From: Sorex araneus
Lineage: Eukaryota > Chordata > Mammalia > Eulipotyphla > Soricidae
Assembly: GCF_027595985.1 (NCBI RefSeq)
Contig: NC_073311.1
Span: 51,251,292 to 51,315,291, forward strand
Reading direction: 5' to 3'
Length of the DNA: 64,000 nt
Shown: positions 54,441-64,000 of the stretch, in pieces
Numbering within the stretch: position 1 is the first letter of the stretch
How the letters are laid out: each line of letters starts with the position of its first letter
Notes under the pieces: model-generated
The model's database searches: none
What the model saw: the letters and a program-made list of their open reading frames with translations, nothing else
Told to the model about the DNA's origin: nothing
Program-made: the position numbers and the translations under genes

Positions 54441-56194
54441 ATAAATAGGGAGAAGAAATGAACAGATATCTCTACAAATATGAAATACAGGTGATTAACA
54501 ATACATAAAAAATTACTGGCACTAATTATAAGTAAATGCAATCAAAACAATTAAGAGATATAACTACCCATAAGTGTCAATGGCCAATGACAAAAGACCA
54601 GAAACAAGAATTGTTGGTGGGAATATGAGGAAATTGGAACCCTCATTCACTGCTACTTGGAATGTGAATTAATTCAGATGTTTTGGAAAACAGTATGGAG
54701 AGATATAAAAGAATTAAAAACAAAGCTCATGTATTATCTGAAACACTCCTAAGCATCTATCCTCAGAGCACCAAAACACTCATTCAAAAATATTTATACT
54801 GGGGATGGAAAGAGAGTACAGAGGTGAAGGCGTTTGCCTTGCACTTGTACAAGCCTGGTTGGATCTCCAGGACCCCATGTTGTCCCTAAAGCTCTGCCAG
54901 GAGTGATTCCTGAGCACGTCCTTGTGTGGCCCCATATAAGATATGAGCCAAAAGAGAAGCCATGCAGATATTCATTCCAAATTCATTATGATGTCCAAGA
55001 TATGAAAACATCCTAAGTACATGAAATGAGTGGATAAAGAAGTTTGGCTATACATGCAAACAAAACAAAGACAAAGAGTTTACACAAAGTTTTTGACATA
55101 TTGGTTGTTTGGGGGTCACACCCAGCAATGCTCAGGACTTATTCCTGGGTCCATGCTCAGGGGTCACTTCTGAGATTGAGTTTATCTTTTGGTAGCAATA
55201 CAATATTTAGCTTCTTGATAATTTTCTTAAGGTACCATATGTGGTTCTCAGGTCAGCTTTGTGAAAGGCACACACCTTGTCTAATGTAATATCTCTCCAT
55301 TTCATTGACAGTCTAACTTAATTGTTTTGCAAGTTCCTTATTCCCTCTACTGTCACTAAGGCCTTGTATCTACCCTTTTATCTATTGGAAGTAGAAAAAG
55401 CTTATGATATTAACTTTTACTCGTGGTGGTAGCAATACAATATTTAGCTTCTTGATAATTTTCACTATCTTCAAATATGAAATTTAAGCATGGGTATTGT
55501 TCAGATCATAGGGTTTAACCCAAATTAAAAGATAAACCATGTATGATTTCCACCACAAATTATAATATGCTAAACTCCAAAATTGCCTTCCCATTTTAGA
55601 ATTGTTGTCAAATATCATAATTATTGAATTTTCCCTATGAATTGGGAGAAATAAAAACATCTTGATGTCATATATTTTCTTATTGTCAAAAACAAGAGAG
55701 TAGAGAAATTTTCAGAATTTTAATAGTCCTTTATACAAATTTTCAACGTCTTTTCTCTCAGACTTTTTTTTTACAGTACTAGAAATTATAGATGTAAAAT
55801 TGACTTGAGCAGATGAAAGTTTAGTGGAACAGTGAAAGCATGAGTTTCTAGACTAAAAAGTTCAAACTGCTCTAAAAACATCCTGTTTGGTTTTGGTTTT
55901 CAGTGGGGACTTTCTCTGGGGAATCATGTCATTTCCAGTGTTTTCTTTATATCCAAGATTGATCAACAGATATGGACCATTGAGTTTTACAGTGTAATTT
56001 TTTTGGTATATAGGTTAAGACATAGGTATAGGGTAATTTTATTGCTACTTTGTAAAGATGCATAGGCTTTAGACTTTCAGAAATAACTGATATGTTACCT
56101 TTAGAGTGCTTAGAGTGAAAACCCAAGGCTCACCTAACAGGTTACCATAGAGAGACAGGTACTGGGTATGGAGGTCTTTGTTATATATAACAAT

Positions 56195-56545
56195 CAAATA
56201 TAGCAGCAGACATACACACACATACACACATATATGAATACATAAATGAATATATATGAAATTGGAAGGACTGATATATATACATATATACATAGGAATT
56301 AATATATGTATATATATATCAGTGCTTCCAACTTCATATATATATTCATAGGTATTCATATATGCCTTCATATATACATATACTTATATATGTATATATA
56401 CATGTATATATGTCAGTTGCACTACTTTTACATATATATTCATATATATTGGAAGCATTGATAATACATATTATCAGTTCTTCCAATTTCATATATTCAT
56501 ATATGTATTTATATATTCATATTTATGTATATCAGTACTTCCAAT
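56195..56545. repeat. AT-rich tract of repeated 'TATATATACATA' and 'CCAATTTCATATA' phrases
   Basis: The phrase 'TCAGT(G/A/T)CTTCCAA(C/T)TTCATATA' or its reverse recurs about four times with (TATG/TACA)n between. Unit A has only one short version ('ATATATCAGTTCTTACAATTTCAT' near 34733), so the tract expanded in unit B. Confidence 0.7.
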
Positions 56546-57994
56546 TTCATATAAGGTTCTTATTTCCTTGCTGATACTCTGTTTGAATATCTATCCAAAG
56601 TGAAAGTGGGGTGTTATCATGTTGTCCTTGAATTATTTCTTCAGTTTTATTAGCAGTAGCTGTCCAACTCTTGCTGTCCCTTCATTTGGTGCATGTATTT
56701 GTTGATAGGGGTTAAGTCCTCTTGGTGTATTGATCCTCTAACCAACGTATAATCTCCATCCACGTCTTCTATTGCTTTATTTTAGATTGAATGCTATTTA
56801 GTCTAATAAGAATAGGTACATTTTCTGTCTGCAATATACATCAGTTTACATGTTGTTTTCATCCTTTTGTTCGAAATCCATATTTATCATGTGAATTCAG
56901 TGCATTTTACATAAGTGGCAGAATGATGATTTTTCATTAATCACTCTGTGCCATTTCGCAGGGGTCTATATCAGTTTTTGGCACTTATAGTATTGATGTG
57001 AGGAATTTGTTGTCACTTTCCTATGAAGATTTAGGTCATTCTTAGAAAATAATGAAAGAACAGTGCTTTTCTCAACTCATTCATGTCATTTCCATCTTTT
57101 CTTTATATCCAAGAGTGATCAACAGTATGGACCATTGAGTTTTATAGTGTAAATTTTCAGATTTATTCTGCTTGTTTCTATCCATGCAGCATTTTATCAG
57201 CTACTACAGGAATTTTTCCTGCACTTAAAACTGTTTTAAGTTTTTGGTTCTGACAGAAATTCTCTGTCTTCCTAAATGTGTGCCTTTCTGGAAATCAAGG
57301 ACTTTTGGGTTCATTGTGTGCTTATTTTTATACTTATTAAGACACGCGAGCTTTTGATATCAACAAGTGAGCAGTCTGTCATCTTAAGTGTGTTATTGGT
57401 TCAGAGTAAGAACCCAGTGTCCACCCCAATGTCACCGCAGAGACAGTTTCCAGCTACACAGGGTTCCAAAGCCACAATGCTGCCGTCACACTCTTTGAAG
57501 AGTATACACTAGACTCTTACCCCTGCCTGCTTTCAGTCTTGCATCAGCGGACCCACTGATCAGAAGAGATGTACATTACAAACAGAAATTCAGAAATTTT
57601 GAAACAATATGTCTTTTCTTTACACCGTGTCCTTTATTAACCTGTCCTTGTTCTATAAAATCACAGTATACCAGTGTATGCAAGAACGATGAGTCATTCT
57701 CTTTTTTTTTTTTTTTGGTGCATTTAAATTCATGCACTAACAAAAAAGCAAAACTTTCTTATACAATCTCTGTGGTCAGTATTCATGGTTGAATTTTCAA
57801 TTGCTAAACTTGCCAGAGTAAAATGATAGCTTTACTTAAAATTAAAAAATGCTATATTTAAAAAACTAACTTTAACACAAGAATATTCAGAGGCAGAGCA
57901 AATTTAAATGAGTTCCCTTGGTTTTAATTACTTTGTGTGATCTTCACAGCCAAGTAATTTAAGCAAATATTTGTAACCAAAGGGAAACTTTTGG

Positions 57995-57998
57995 TCCT

Positions 57999-58034
<36 letters not shown>

Positions 58035-58115
58035 CTCTCTCCTTCTCTCTCTTTCTCTCCTTCTCTTTCTCTCTCATTATTTCTCTTTCTCTTTTACTTT
58101 CTTCTTTCCTTTCTT
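57995..58115 (+). repeat. (TC)n-rich tract in unit C
   Basis: TC repeats with TTTC interruptions, in the same place as unit A's pure (CTTC)n array. Confidence 0.9.
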
Positions 58116-60249
58116 TTTGATGCTTTCTTGTTTCTCTCATTTTTGGATAGGATGGAGACTGGGCTATACCCAGCAGTGCTGAGTGACTATTTCTGGCACT
58201 GTACATTTGGGGCTGGCTGCATGTGAAGCAAGTGCTTTTCATCCTATACTATTTTTCTTGTCCTCATCTTGCTTCTTCTGAACCATACTTCAGAGTAACT
58301 AATTTGTTGCATTTAGTAATTTTCAAGAATAATAATTTTGAAAAACCTGAGATCATGTAATTACAGTTATCATGCAATAACAAAAAAGCAAAACTTTCTT
58401 ATATAATCGCTGTGGTCAGAGATACAAATATTTGCAAGTAGCAGAATTGAGTAAAATTATGGTCTTTAGAACACATACTGAAAAATTGCAAATTAAACTT
58501 GTAAGATAAAAATAAGGTCAATGAATTATGATATTGTCAATGTCTATGTTTTGGTTTTATGCTTTAGTTGTGTAATATTTTGAAAATGGGAAAAACTAAG
58601 TGTACAATATAGCACATGACAACATATTATCTTAGCAAATCTCTGTCAATCTATACTTATTTCAAAGCAAAAAAAGTTGAAAAAAACAGAAGTTTACAAG
58701 ATATAGCCTATTTTATTCTATAGGTACTAGCAGAGCAGGAAGTACTATTAAAAAGGGGTCAACAATTTCCCAAAGTTCATAATCCTAGAATTTCAGTGCC
58801 ACATATTTTCTAGGCCCAAAGACATTTTTACTTATGCTCATCTGATATTGTATATTGGCAAGTTCTTTCTCTCCTTCACTCTCTACTTGTGTTTACATAT
58901 CCCATATATAAAAGTGTGAATTATTTTCATACAAAATTTATGGATATATAATATATTCTATACATGGATATAAATTATATTTATATGTTATATGCATAAT
59001 GTCATATTTAATTTGTATATCTCGTATATATTGTAAAGACTATCTCACTAATATTTATGACAAATATCTTAACAATTTTTTTAGGAAATGTTTAGTTTAC
59101 TCTGACAAAAAAAGGAATCTCACACAATTCCACAGAGAGGAGGGGATCATCTTCAGATGTTGACCCAATTCCAAAGTGATTCAAGATGTTGGTTAGGAAA
59201 GAGCCGATTTAAGTGACAGGTGAATGTCACCAACCAGCTTCTGACCAGCCTGGACCCTTCTGGTTAACAAACCAGCTGGTGTTCTCACTTCTCCCTTGTC
59301 TCTCCGCCCACCCCTTCCTCATTGCACCATAATCTCATTCTTCCTTCCCTCATCTCAAGGGGCTTTATCTTAATCTCGGGGACAGGAAACACCTTGTACA
59401 TTCAGTGTTTTAGTTTGTTTTGAAACCTGAGGCCAACATTAGTTCTGCACCTGAGAGAAGGGGAGCAGGTGATTTATATATCAAATCCTGGGCTACATTG
59501 TCTGGTAGGCCTCAAATCTTTCAGTAGGCCTAAGCAGAAACATGGCTCCCGGCACAGACATCTGCTTGCTTACCACAAAAGTTCATGGGGGAAAAAATAA
59601 AAGTATAGCAAATTTTTAATTTATGAACATGAAGAAAACAAATTTGAGTTCAAACACTTTGTTTTGTGTCTATAGGAGCAGCTTTTGTAATTTTATTAGG
59701 CTTACAAATTAAAAACAGTTAAAAATTATTTGATTGTTTGTTTTGTGCTAGGAAACCATCCTAAGGAGGGTTTAGGGAAGCTGGGTCCACTGCCAGCCGG
59801 TCTCAGCCAATTGGACTGGAAGTTTCATGTAAGAGCCCAGTAGTGCCCAGCTATAGTGCCCTGGGGTCACCCTGGCAAGGCTCAGGGGACCATAGAGTGC
59901 AGACTCTGAGGAGGGTCAGGAATACGCACTGCATGTACCTTAACCTCTGTGTTAATGCCCAACCCCGAGGCTGTCTGCTTTTAAATGGGACTGGGTAGTA
60001 AATTTTTATTTATAGTTTCTTAATTATGGATCAAGGTCTCTGATCTCCAGACTCATTTTATGTTCCTGGTTTGCATTTGAAGTTTCCACTAAGAAAGAAA
60101 GTTACAAGAAAACAATATGTAAATTGATATATCAATGTATCATCTAAATTAGACAACCCAGGTCACAATTAGAATAACTAAATCTATTTTTAAAATGGAA
60201 AATTGAGCAGCTAGAGTCAAGTTGAAAGAAAAGGAACATTGAGGAATGT

Positions 60250-61030
60250 GTCAAGACATTTTTAATTAGTTAATTATTTAATTTTTTTTACAAAGCTCAT
60301 CATTATTGGGTTTCAGCCGTATGATGTTCTGACACCCATCCCTCCATCAGTGTAATTTCCCAGCATCACTGCCTCAGTTTCCCTCCCACTCCCCAGCCCC
60401 CTCCATATTTGCCTGCTTCTATGGCAGGCACTTTTCTCTCTCTCTGTCTCTGTCTGTCTGTCTTTCTGTCTGTCTGTCTGTCTTTCTATCTATCTCTCAT
60501 TTTAGGCATTCTGTTTTGTAATACAGATGCTGAAAGGTTATCATTAATATCTTTTTACCTACTTTCAAAACTCAGTTCCTGTCCAGAGTGTTTCATTTCC
60601 AACTAATGTTGTCAAAACAGATCCTCCTCTATCTTAACTACCCTCCACCCCAGCCCCCACATCCTTGTGGTGCTTTTCAGTCAACCAGTGCTCCTGAGCC
60701 ACTTTCCTTGGCCTTGGATATTAGTTTAATATTGCCTTTCTTTAAGCCCACAAATACATGTAGTCATTCCATATCTGACCCTCTCTTCTGACTCATTTCA
60801 CTCAGCATGATACTCCCCAGTTCCATCCACTTATAGGCAAATTTCATAACCTCATTTATCCTAACAGCTGCATCATATTCCATTCTTTAAATGTACCATA
60901 GTTTCTTTATTCAGTCATCTGTCCTCAGGCACTCACGTTGTTTCTGGATTCTGGCAATTTACAAAGAATGGAATACAATGCAGGGAGAAAGGAACATTCA
61001 TTCATTGCTGGACGGAATATCAAAGACTTT
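60250..61030 (-). repeat. L1 3' end, antisense (unit C only)
   Basis: The reversed 3' UTR is clear ('CTTTAAATGTACCATAGTTTC', then 'TTTATTCAGTCATCTGTC') and contains a (CTGT)n run at 60438-60482. Unit B lacks it at 40120, so it inserted after the B/C split. Confidence 0.75.
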
Positions 61031-61769
61031 TTAGGGTGCTTGGAGAGACAGTGCAGCAGGCAAGGCATTTGCTTTGCTGTAGCCAACGCAGATTCAATCC
61101 CCACTGCCAGAGTTGTCTGCTAAGCCCAAGAAATGATCCCAAGAGTAAATCCTGAAGCACAGTGGGTGTGGCCCCAAAACAAATGAAAGAAAGACTTTTA
61201 AAAGGATGAGGCACTACAGTGTGCTTTAGATGTCCTGAGACAGTTGGAGAGCACAGAGATGTGTGTTATGGAACAGTGGAACAGTGTTGGGATGCCACTC
61301 TGGCTCTCTCTTTTGATGTAGATGAGATAATGAAGCAGAAATCAGAAATTCAGAATGAGAAATAGAGATATTAATAACTTTGACAAGGAGAGAGATGAAA
61401 TCTACACAATATATAATCCAAGAGTCAGGGCTGAATTAGAATATATTGCGTGGATAGAGACTGCCTGTGTTTCAAACTCAGTGACTGTGGAAAACTCCCA
61501 AGATCTACTAATACTTAGCATTCTCACTAGTAAATTATCTTTATTTAAGTAACTTCGTGAATAAGCTTTCTCTAGAAATCAGCTGCTTGTAGACTATGTC
61601 CATTAATTTATCTTTTAAGACAAGTAACATGTGTCTATCATTATTAAAAGTAGAAAATGCTATGTGCACTTACCTTTGATTTGCCCATGTTCCAAATAAT
61701 TTTTAGACAATTTTGATGTTCACACATTAAGAAAAAAACATTACTCCGCCTTTTATGACTGAAAATATC

Positions 61770-61929
61770 GACATGACGCAAGCACAGTGAGAATTTCCTG
61801 TATTGTGGTTCTAGAACATTTTAGAAGTTAGTGATTTTAGTGCTTTTTGCTGGTACTATAAACAATGTCTTACTGGTAGACTATTTAAGAATTTTATTTA
61901 AATACACATTTTTTTTCTTTTTCTTTTAG
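61770..61929 (+). promoter_or_regulatory. Putative promoter block of KLRD1 copy C
   Basis: The series TGACGCAAGC, GAGAATTTCCTG and TATTGTGGTTC is repeated. The spacer matches copy A's length with one base changed (CACAG for CGCAG). Confidence 0.55.
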
Positions 61930-62048
61930 GTATCTTTCAATGCTGCTTTTGGATTCCTTCACCTCTAGCTGAACTTCAGAATCAACATTTGGAAAAAGTT
62001 ATTTCATCCTTATCTATTTCACCTTTGAGAGATTGTCTCCCATGGCAG
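61930..62048 (+). CDS. KLRD1: KLRD1 copy C exon 1: 5' UTR and first two codons
   Basis: ATGGCAG at 62042-62048 precedes GTATGT. The context is CTCCCATGG, a better Kozak match (C at -1 to -3, G at +4) than the TTCTGATGG of copies A and B. There is no upstream ATG close by. Confidence 0.75.
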
Positions 62049-63924
62049 GTATGTGTGGATCAAGCTATAAAATTAAAAAATTGAATAGTGAGTAATATAA
62101 CCACTAATTTGATTAACTTTGGAGCAGGGATTTTGGAAATAAGTGGTCTTTATTATTTTTTAAAAGAATTTTACCTGATATCAGAATTTTCCACTTTTTA
62201 TCTTTCTGATACTCTATAGATATTATTTTGTGAAGTTTTCCCAACAGTTTTAAAATATGGTTTCTGATAGGCACAGTCCTATATCCTGACTAGAAACGTA
62301 TTTACCAGGTTCAGCTTTGAGAAACATTAGAGCATAAAAATACAGAACTATTATAACAATGATTCAAAGTGTACTTCATATTTTCATTTACAGTTTGTTG
62401 CGACTTCCCAAAGTCACTCAGGTTCACTTTTGACATAGTGAGCTGTTGTTAATGAAATACTTTCTGGGAGTGCGCTGCGTTTTAATGCAGAGTACTCTGT
62501 CTTTCGGGATTAGAGGGAGCTCTGATAGCTGTGCCTGTAGGACACAGGCCCCTCCAGAGACACTCGACCTGGAAGAGTAGACTGGACTGTTCAATATTCT
62601 GACCCAGCCATGTGGAGCTGCCCGGGTCCCGCAGTGTTGGAGCCCCCAGACCCAGTGTTGCTGGGAGAAGGGAATCTGCTACTAGTGGTCAAACCTGGGG
62701 CCTCACACTTGCTTGCAATAAGCAGTATCTGTGAGCAATCAATCTTGGATATGAGAAAATGTGATGCTCTTATGAAAACAATAGTTGCTTAATGGGTAGA
62801 GATGTGGCTCAAGGGTGGAGGGCAAGACTTGTCTGCGCAACGTTCTTATTCAAACTCAGTCCTTCAGGGGAAAGCCAGCCAACACCACTCACTGAGTGTT
62901 AGATCCACACGCTAGGAGTGGTTTTGGGTCCCGGGAACATTTGGTGTGTTTTCTATAAAAATGGTCCCGTATGGGTCAAAAGTCATTTTAATATTAAAAT
63001 ATTATAGATCACGAGATGCGACATTCTTGGGGAACTTCTTATCACACCAAGCCCAGGGTGTCCCAAGTCTACTCATTTCCATGTGACCTCCAGGTTGTTG
63101 AGAGGAGCCAGAGCTCTCTCAGATAGGGAATGCATTACAGTTAGGAGAAGGGAAATCTCCGGAAGTATTATTTTGACAATGAGAAATCATAGTAAATCAA
63201 AGACTCTGAGTCTAAAAAACTTACTTCATTTCTCACTGGAATCTTTATAAGCATTAATATTTTGAAGAAACAATATTTGTAATGGATCCTTAGTTTTCTT
63301 ATGTACATTCTTCCTGTGACTTTTGTATAAAATTGAAAAAAATCAACCTCAGTTATGTAAGGGCATAAATAAAATTTGTTGACCTTTCTACCCAAGATCT
63401 AATTTTCTTTTCCAAAATTTAAATAAATAGTATAGCCAAGAAATTGTACCTGGATGATAGTAAAGAAGTAAAAGTATAGATGATCTCCCTGAAGAATAAG
63501 AAGTATGTCATGTAGATATATTGGCATTTGTGATCAGAGAAAGCACAGCACTACTTGTACATTATATGAGATTTGCCTTACACTGGCCGTGTTGGGATTG
63601 ATTCCTGGCACCACATGTGATCCTCAGAGAAGCATCTCTGCGCAATCTATACGTGGTCCCCAAAGGGGAAGATTGGAATTAGGGAAAGTTACTAAGTCGA
63701 TAGCTGTTCATCTGGGTGGGTCTATAAATCCACAAAATGATTGATTCGTTTTTCATTTTTTTGTGATTTTTAAGAACTACAACTCCCATGCTTTACTTTT
63801 AAAGTGTTTCCTTTCTTTTCTTTCTCTCCAGCCTTTCGGACCACTCAGTGGAGGTGGATCTCTGGAATCTTAGGAATATTGTGCCTTTTCCTGATGATAC
63901 TTTTAGGAATTTTGTTGAATAAGC
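61930..63924 (+). CDS. KLRD1: KLRD1 (CD94) copy C, first two exons (continues past window)
   Basis: Exon 1 is 61930-62048 with ATG at 62042 (ATGGCAG before GTATGT). Exon 2 is 63832-63924 and reads AFRTTQWRWISGILGILCLF then LMILLGILLNK, the closest of the three copies to human CD94 in having F at residue 4 (human MAVFKTT). Both splice sites are intact and the phase is the same as in A and B. The stalk and lectin exons lie beyond the right edge, so whether copy C is functional cannot be judged. Its first 33 residues combine the copy B start (TTQWRW, GILC) with the copy A end (LMILLGILLN). Confidence 0.85.
63832..63924 (+). CDS. KLRD1: KLRD1 copy C exon 2: membrane span
   Basis: 93 bases, the same length as in A and B; the acceptor is TTTCTCTCCAG and the donor AAGC|GTAAGG. 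It encodes a single uncharged hydrophobic span. Confidence 0.93.
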
Positions 63925-64000
63925 GTAAGGATTTTTAATTTTGAAATGTATAAAATTCTGATAAAGTCATTTAATTTTAGATTTTATTTTATTGATGTGT

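Larger units (their letters stand above)
35590..57335 (+). repeat. Tandem duplication unit B (contains KLRD1 copy B)
   Basis: The unit is 21.7 kb, 4.4 kb longer than A. The surplus is mainly a 2.1-kb L1-bearing block (48.1-50.2 kb), the 1.36-kb composite element (51.3-52.6 kb), the RTE piece with hairpin (53.5-54.4 kb), a 0.9-kb block shared with unit C (39.06-39.99 kb) and an extra SINE near 53.2 kb. Unit A has its own extra SINEs. Confidence 0.72.
57335..64000 (+). repeat. Tandem duplication unit C (left part; runs off the window)
   Basis: It restarts the sequence seen at 18295 and 35590 and is collinear with unit B through the pyrimidine tract (57995), the 0.9-kb B/C block (59190-60130), the promoter block and exons 1-2. 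It lacks the B-only SINEs at 36441 and 40338. Confidence 0.75.

Noticed and set aside
57928-58242. Arginine/glutamate-rich antisense frame
   Set aside because: It is a translation of the TC-rich tract and an old SINE.
62610-62792. Open frame in intron 1 of KLRD1 copy C, with a relative in copy A (24989-25201)
   Set aside because: The reading frames differ between A and C although the DNA is nearly the same, and no splice context or domain supports an exon.

Overview
The window is AT-rich mammalian nuclear DNA, dense in retroelements. Two dozen or so copies of a tRNA-derived SINE match, from memory, the SINE typical of shrews: a tRNA-like head followed either by a short 'ATCCCATATGG...' body or by a long body ending 'CAAATCGATGAACAACGGGATGACAG'. 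A shrew (Soricidae, probably Sorex) is therefore the likely source; this rests on recognition, not on a database search. The recognisable genes belong to the natural killer gene complex (NKC), and all lie on the + strand.

Region 1 (about 1.9-7.5 kb) holds five well-formed exons of a killer-cell lectin-like receptor: transmembrane, stalk and three lectin-domain exons. By position next to KLRD1 and by gene structure it is best called KLRE1-like. Its cytoplasmic first exon is not seen. Region 2 (about 11.6-13.7 kb) is a broken second copy of that gene, with a frameshift in the transmembrane exon and in-frame stops in the first lectin exon. From 13.7 to 18.3 kb there are SINEs, L1 3' ends and unassigned AT-rich DNA.

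Region 3 (about 18.3 kb to the right edge) is a tandem array of three copies of one unit that carries KLRD1 (CD94). Unit A spans about 18.3-35.6 kb, unit B 35.6-57.3 kb, and unit C starts at 57.3 kb and runs off the window. Copies A and B are complete six-exon genes with open spliced frames of 177 and 180 codons (human CD94 has 179). Copy C shows its first two coding exons. Each copy has the same noncoding motif block about 100 bp upstream of its first coding exon. Copy A ends three residues early. The stalk exon differs far more between A and B than the lectin exons do, and copy-to-copy similarity switches along the unit, which suggests gene conversion. CD94 chains normally pair with NKG2 (KLRC) chains to read non-classical MHC class I, so an array of different CD94 chains would multiply the possible heterodimers.

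The units are dated relative to each other by insertions. Unit B alone carries a 1.36-kb, CpG-rich composite retroelement with an 18-bp target duplication (51.26-52.62 kb), and a piece of an RTE-clade endonuclease gene inside an L1 copy (53.5-54.1 kb) beside a near-perfect 40-bp-arm hairpin. Three copies of a roughly 450-650 bp chimeric SINE also occur (8.6, 15.6 and 21.9 kb). No tRNA, rRNA, CRISPR or bacterial features are supported. All exon boundaries were read by eye from splice signals and reading frame.
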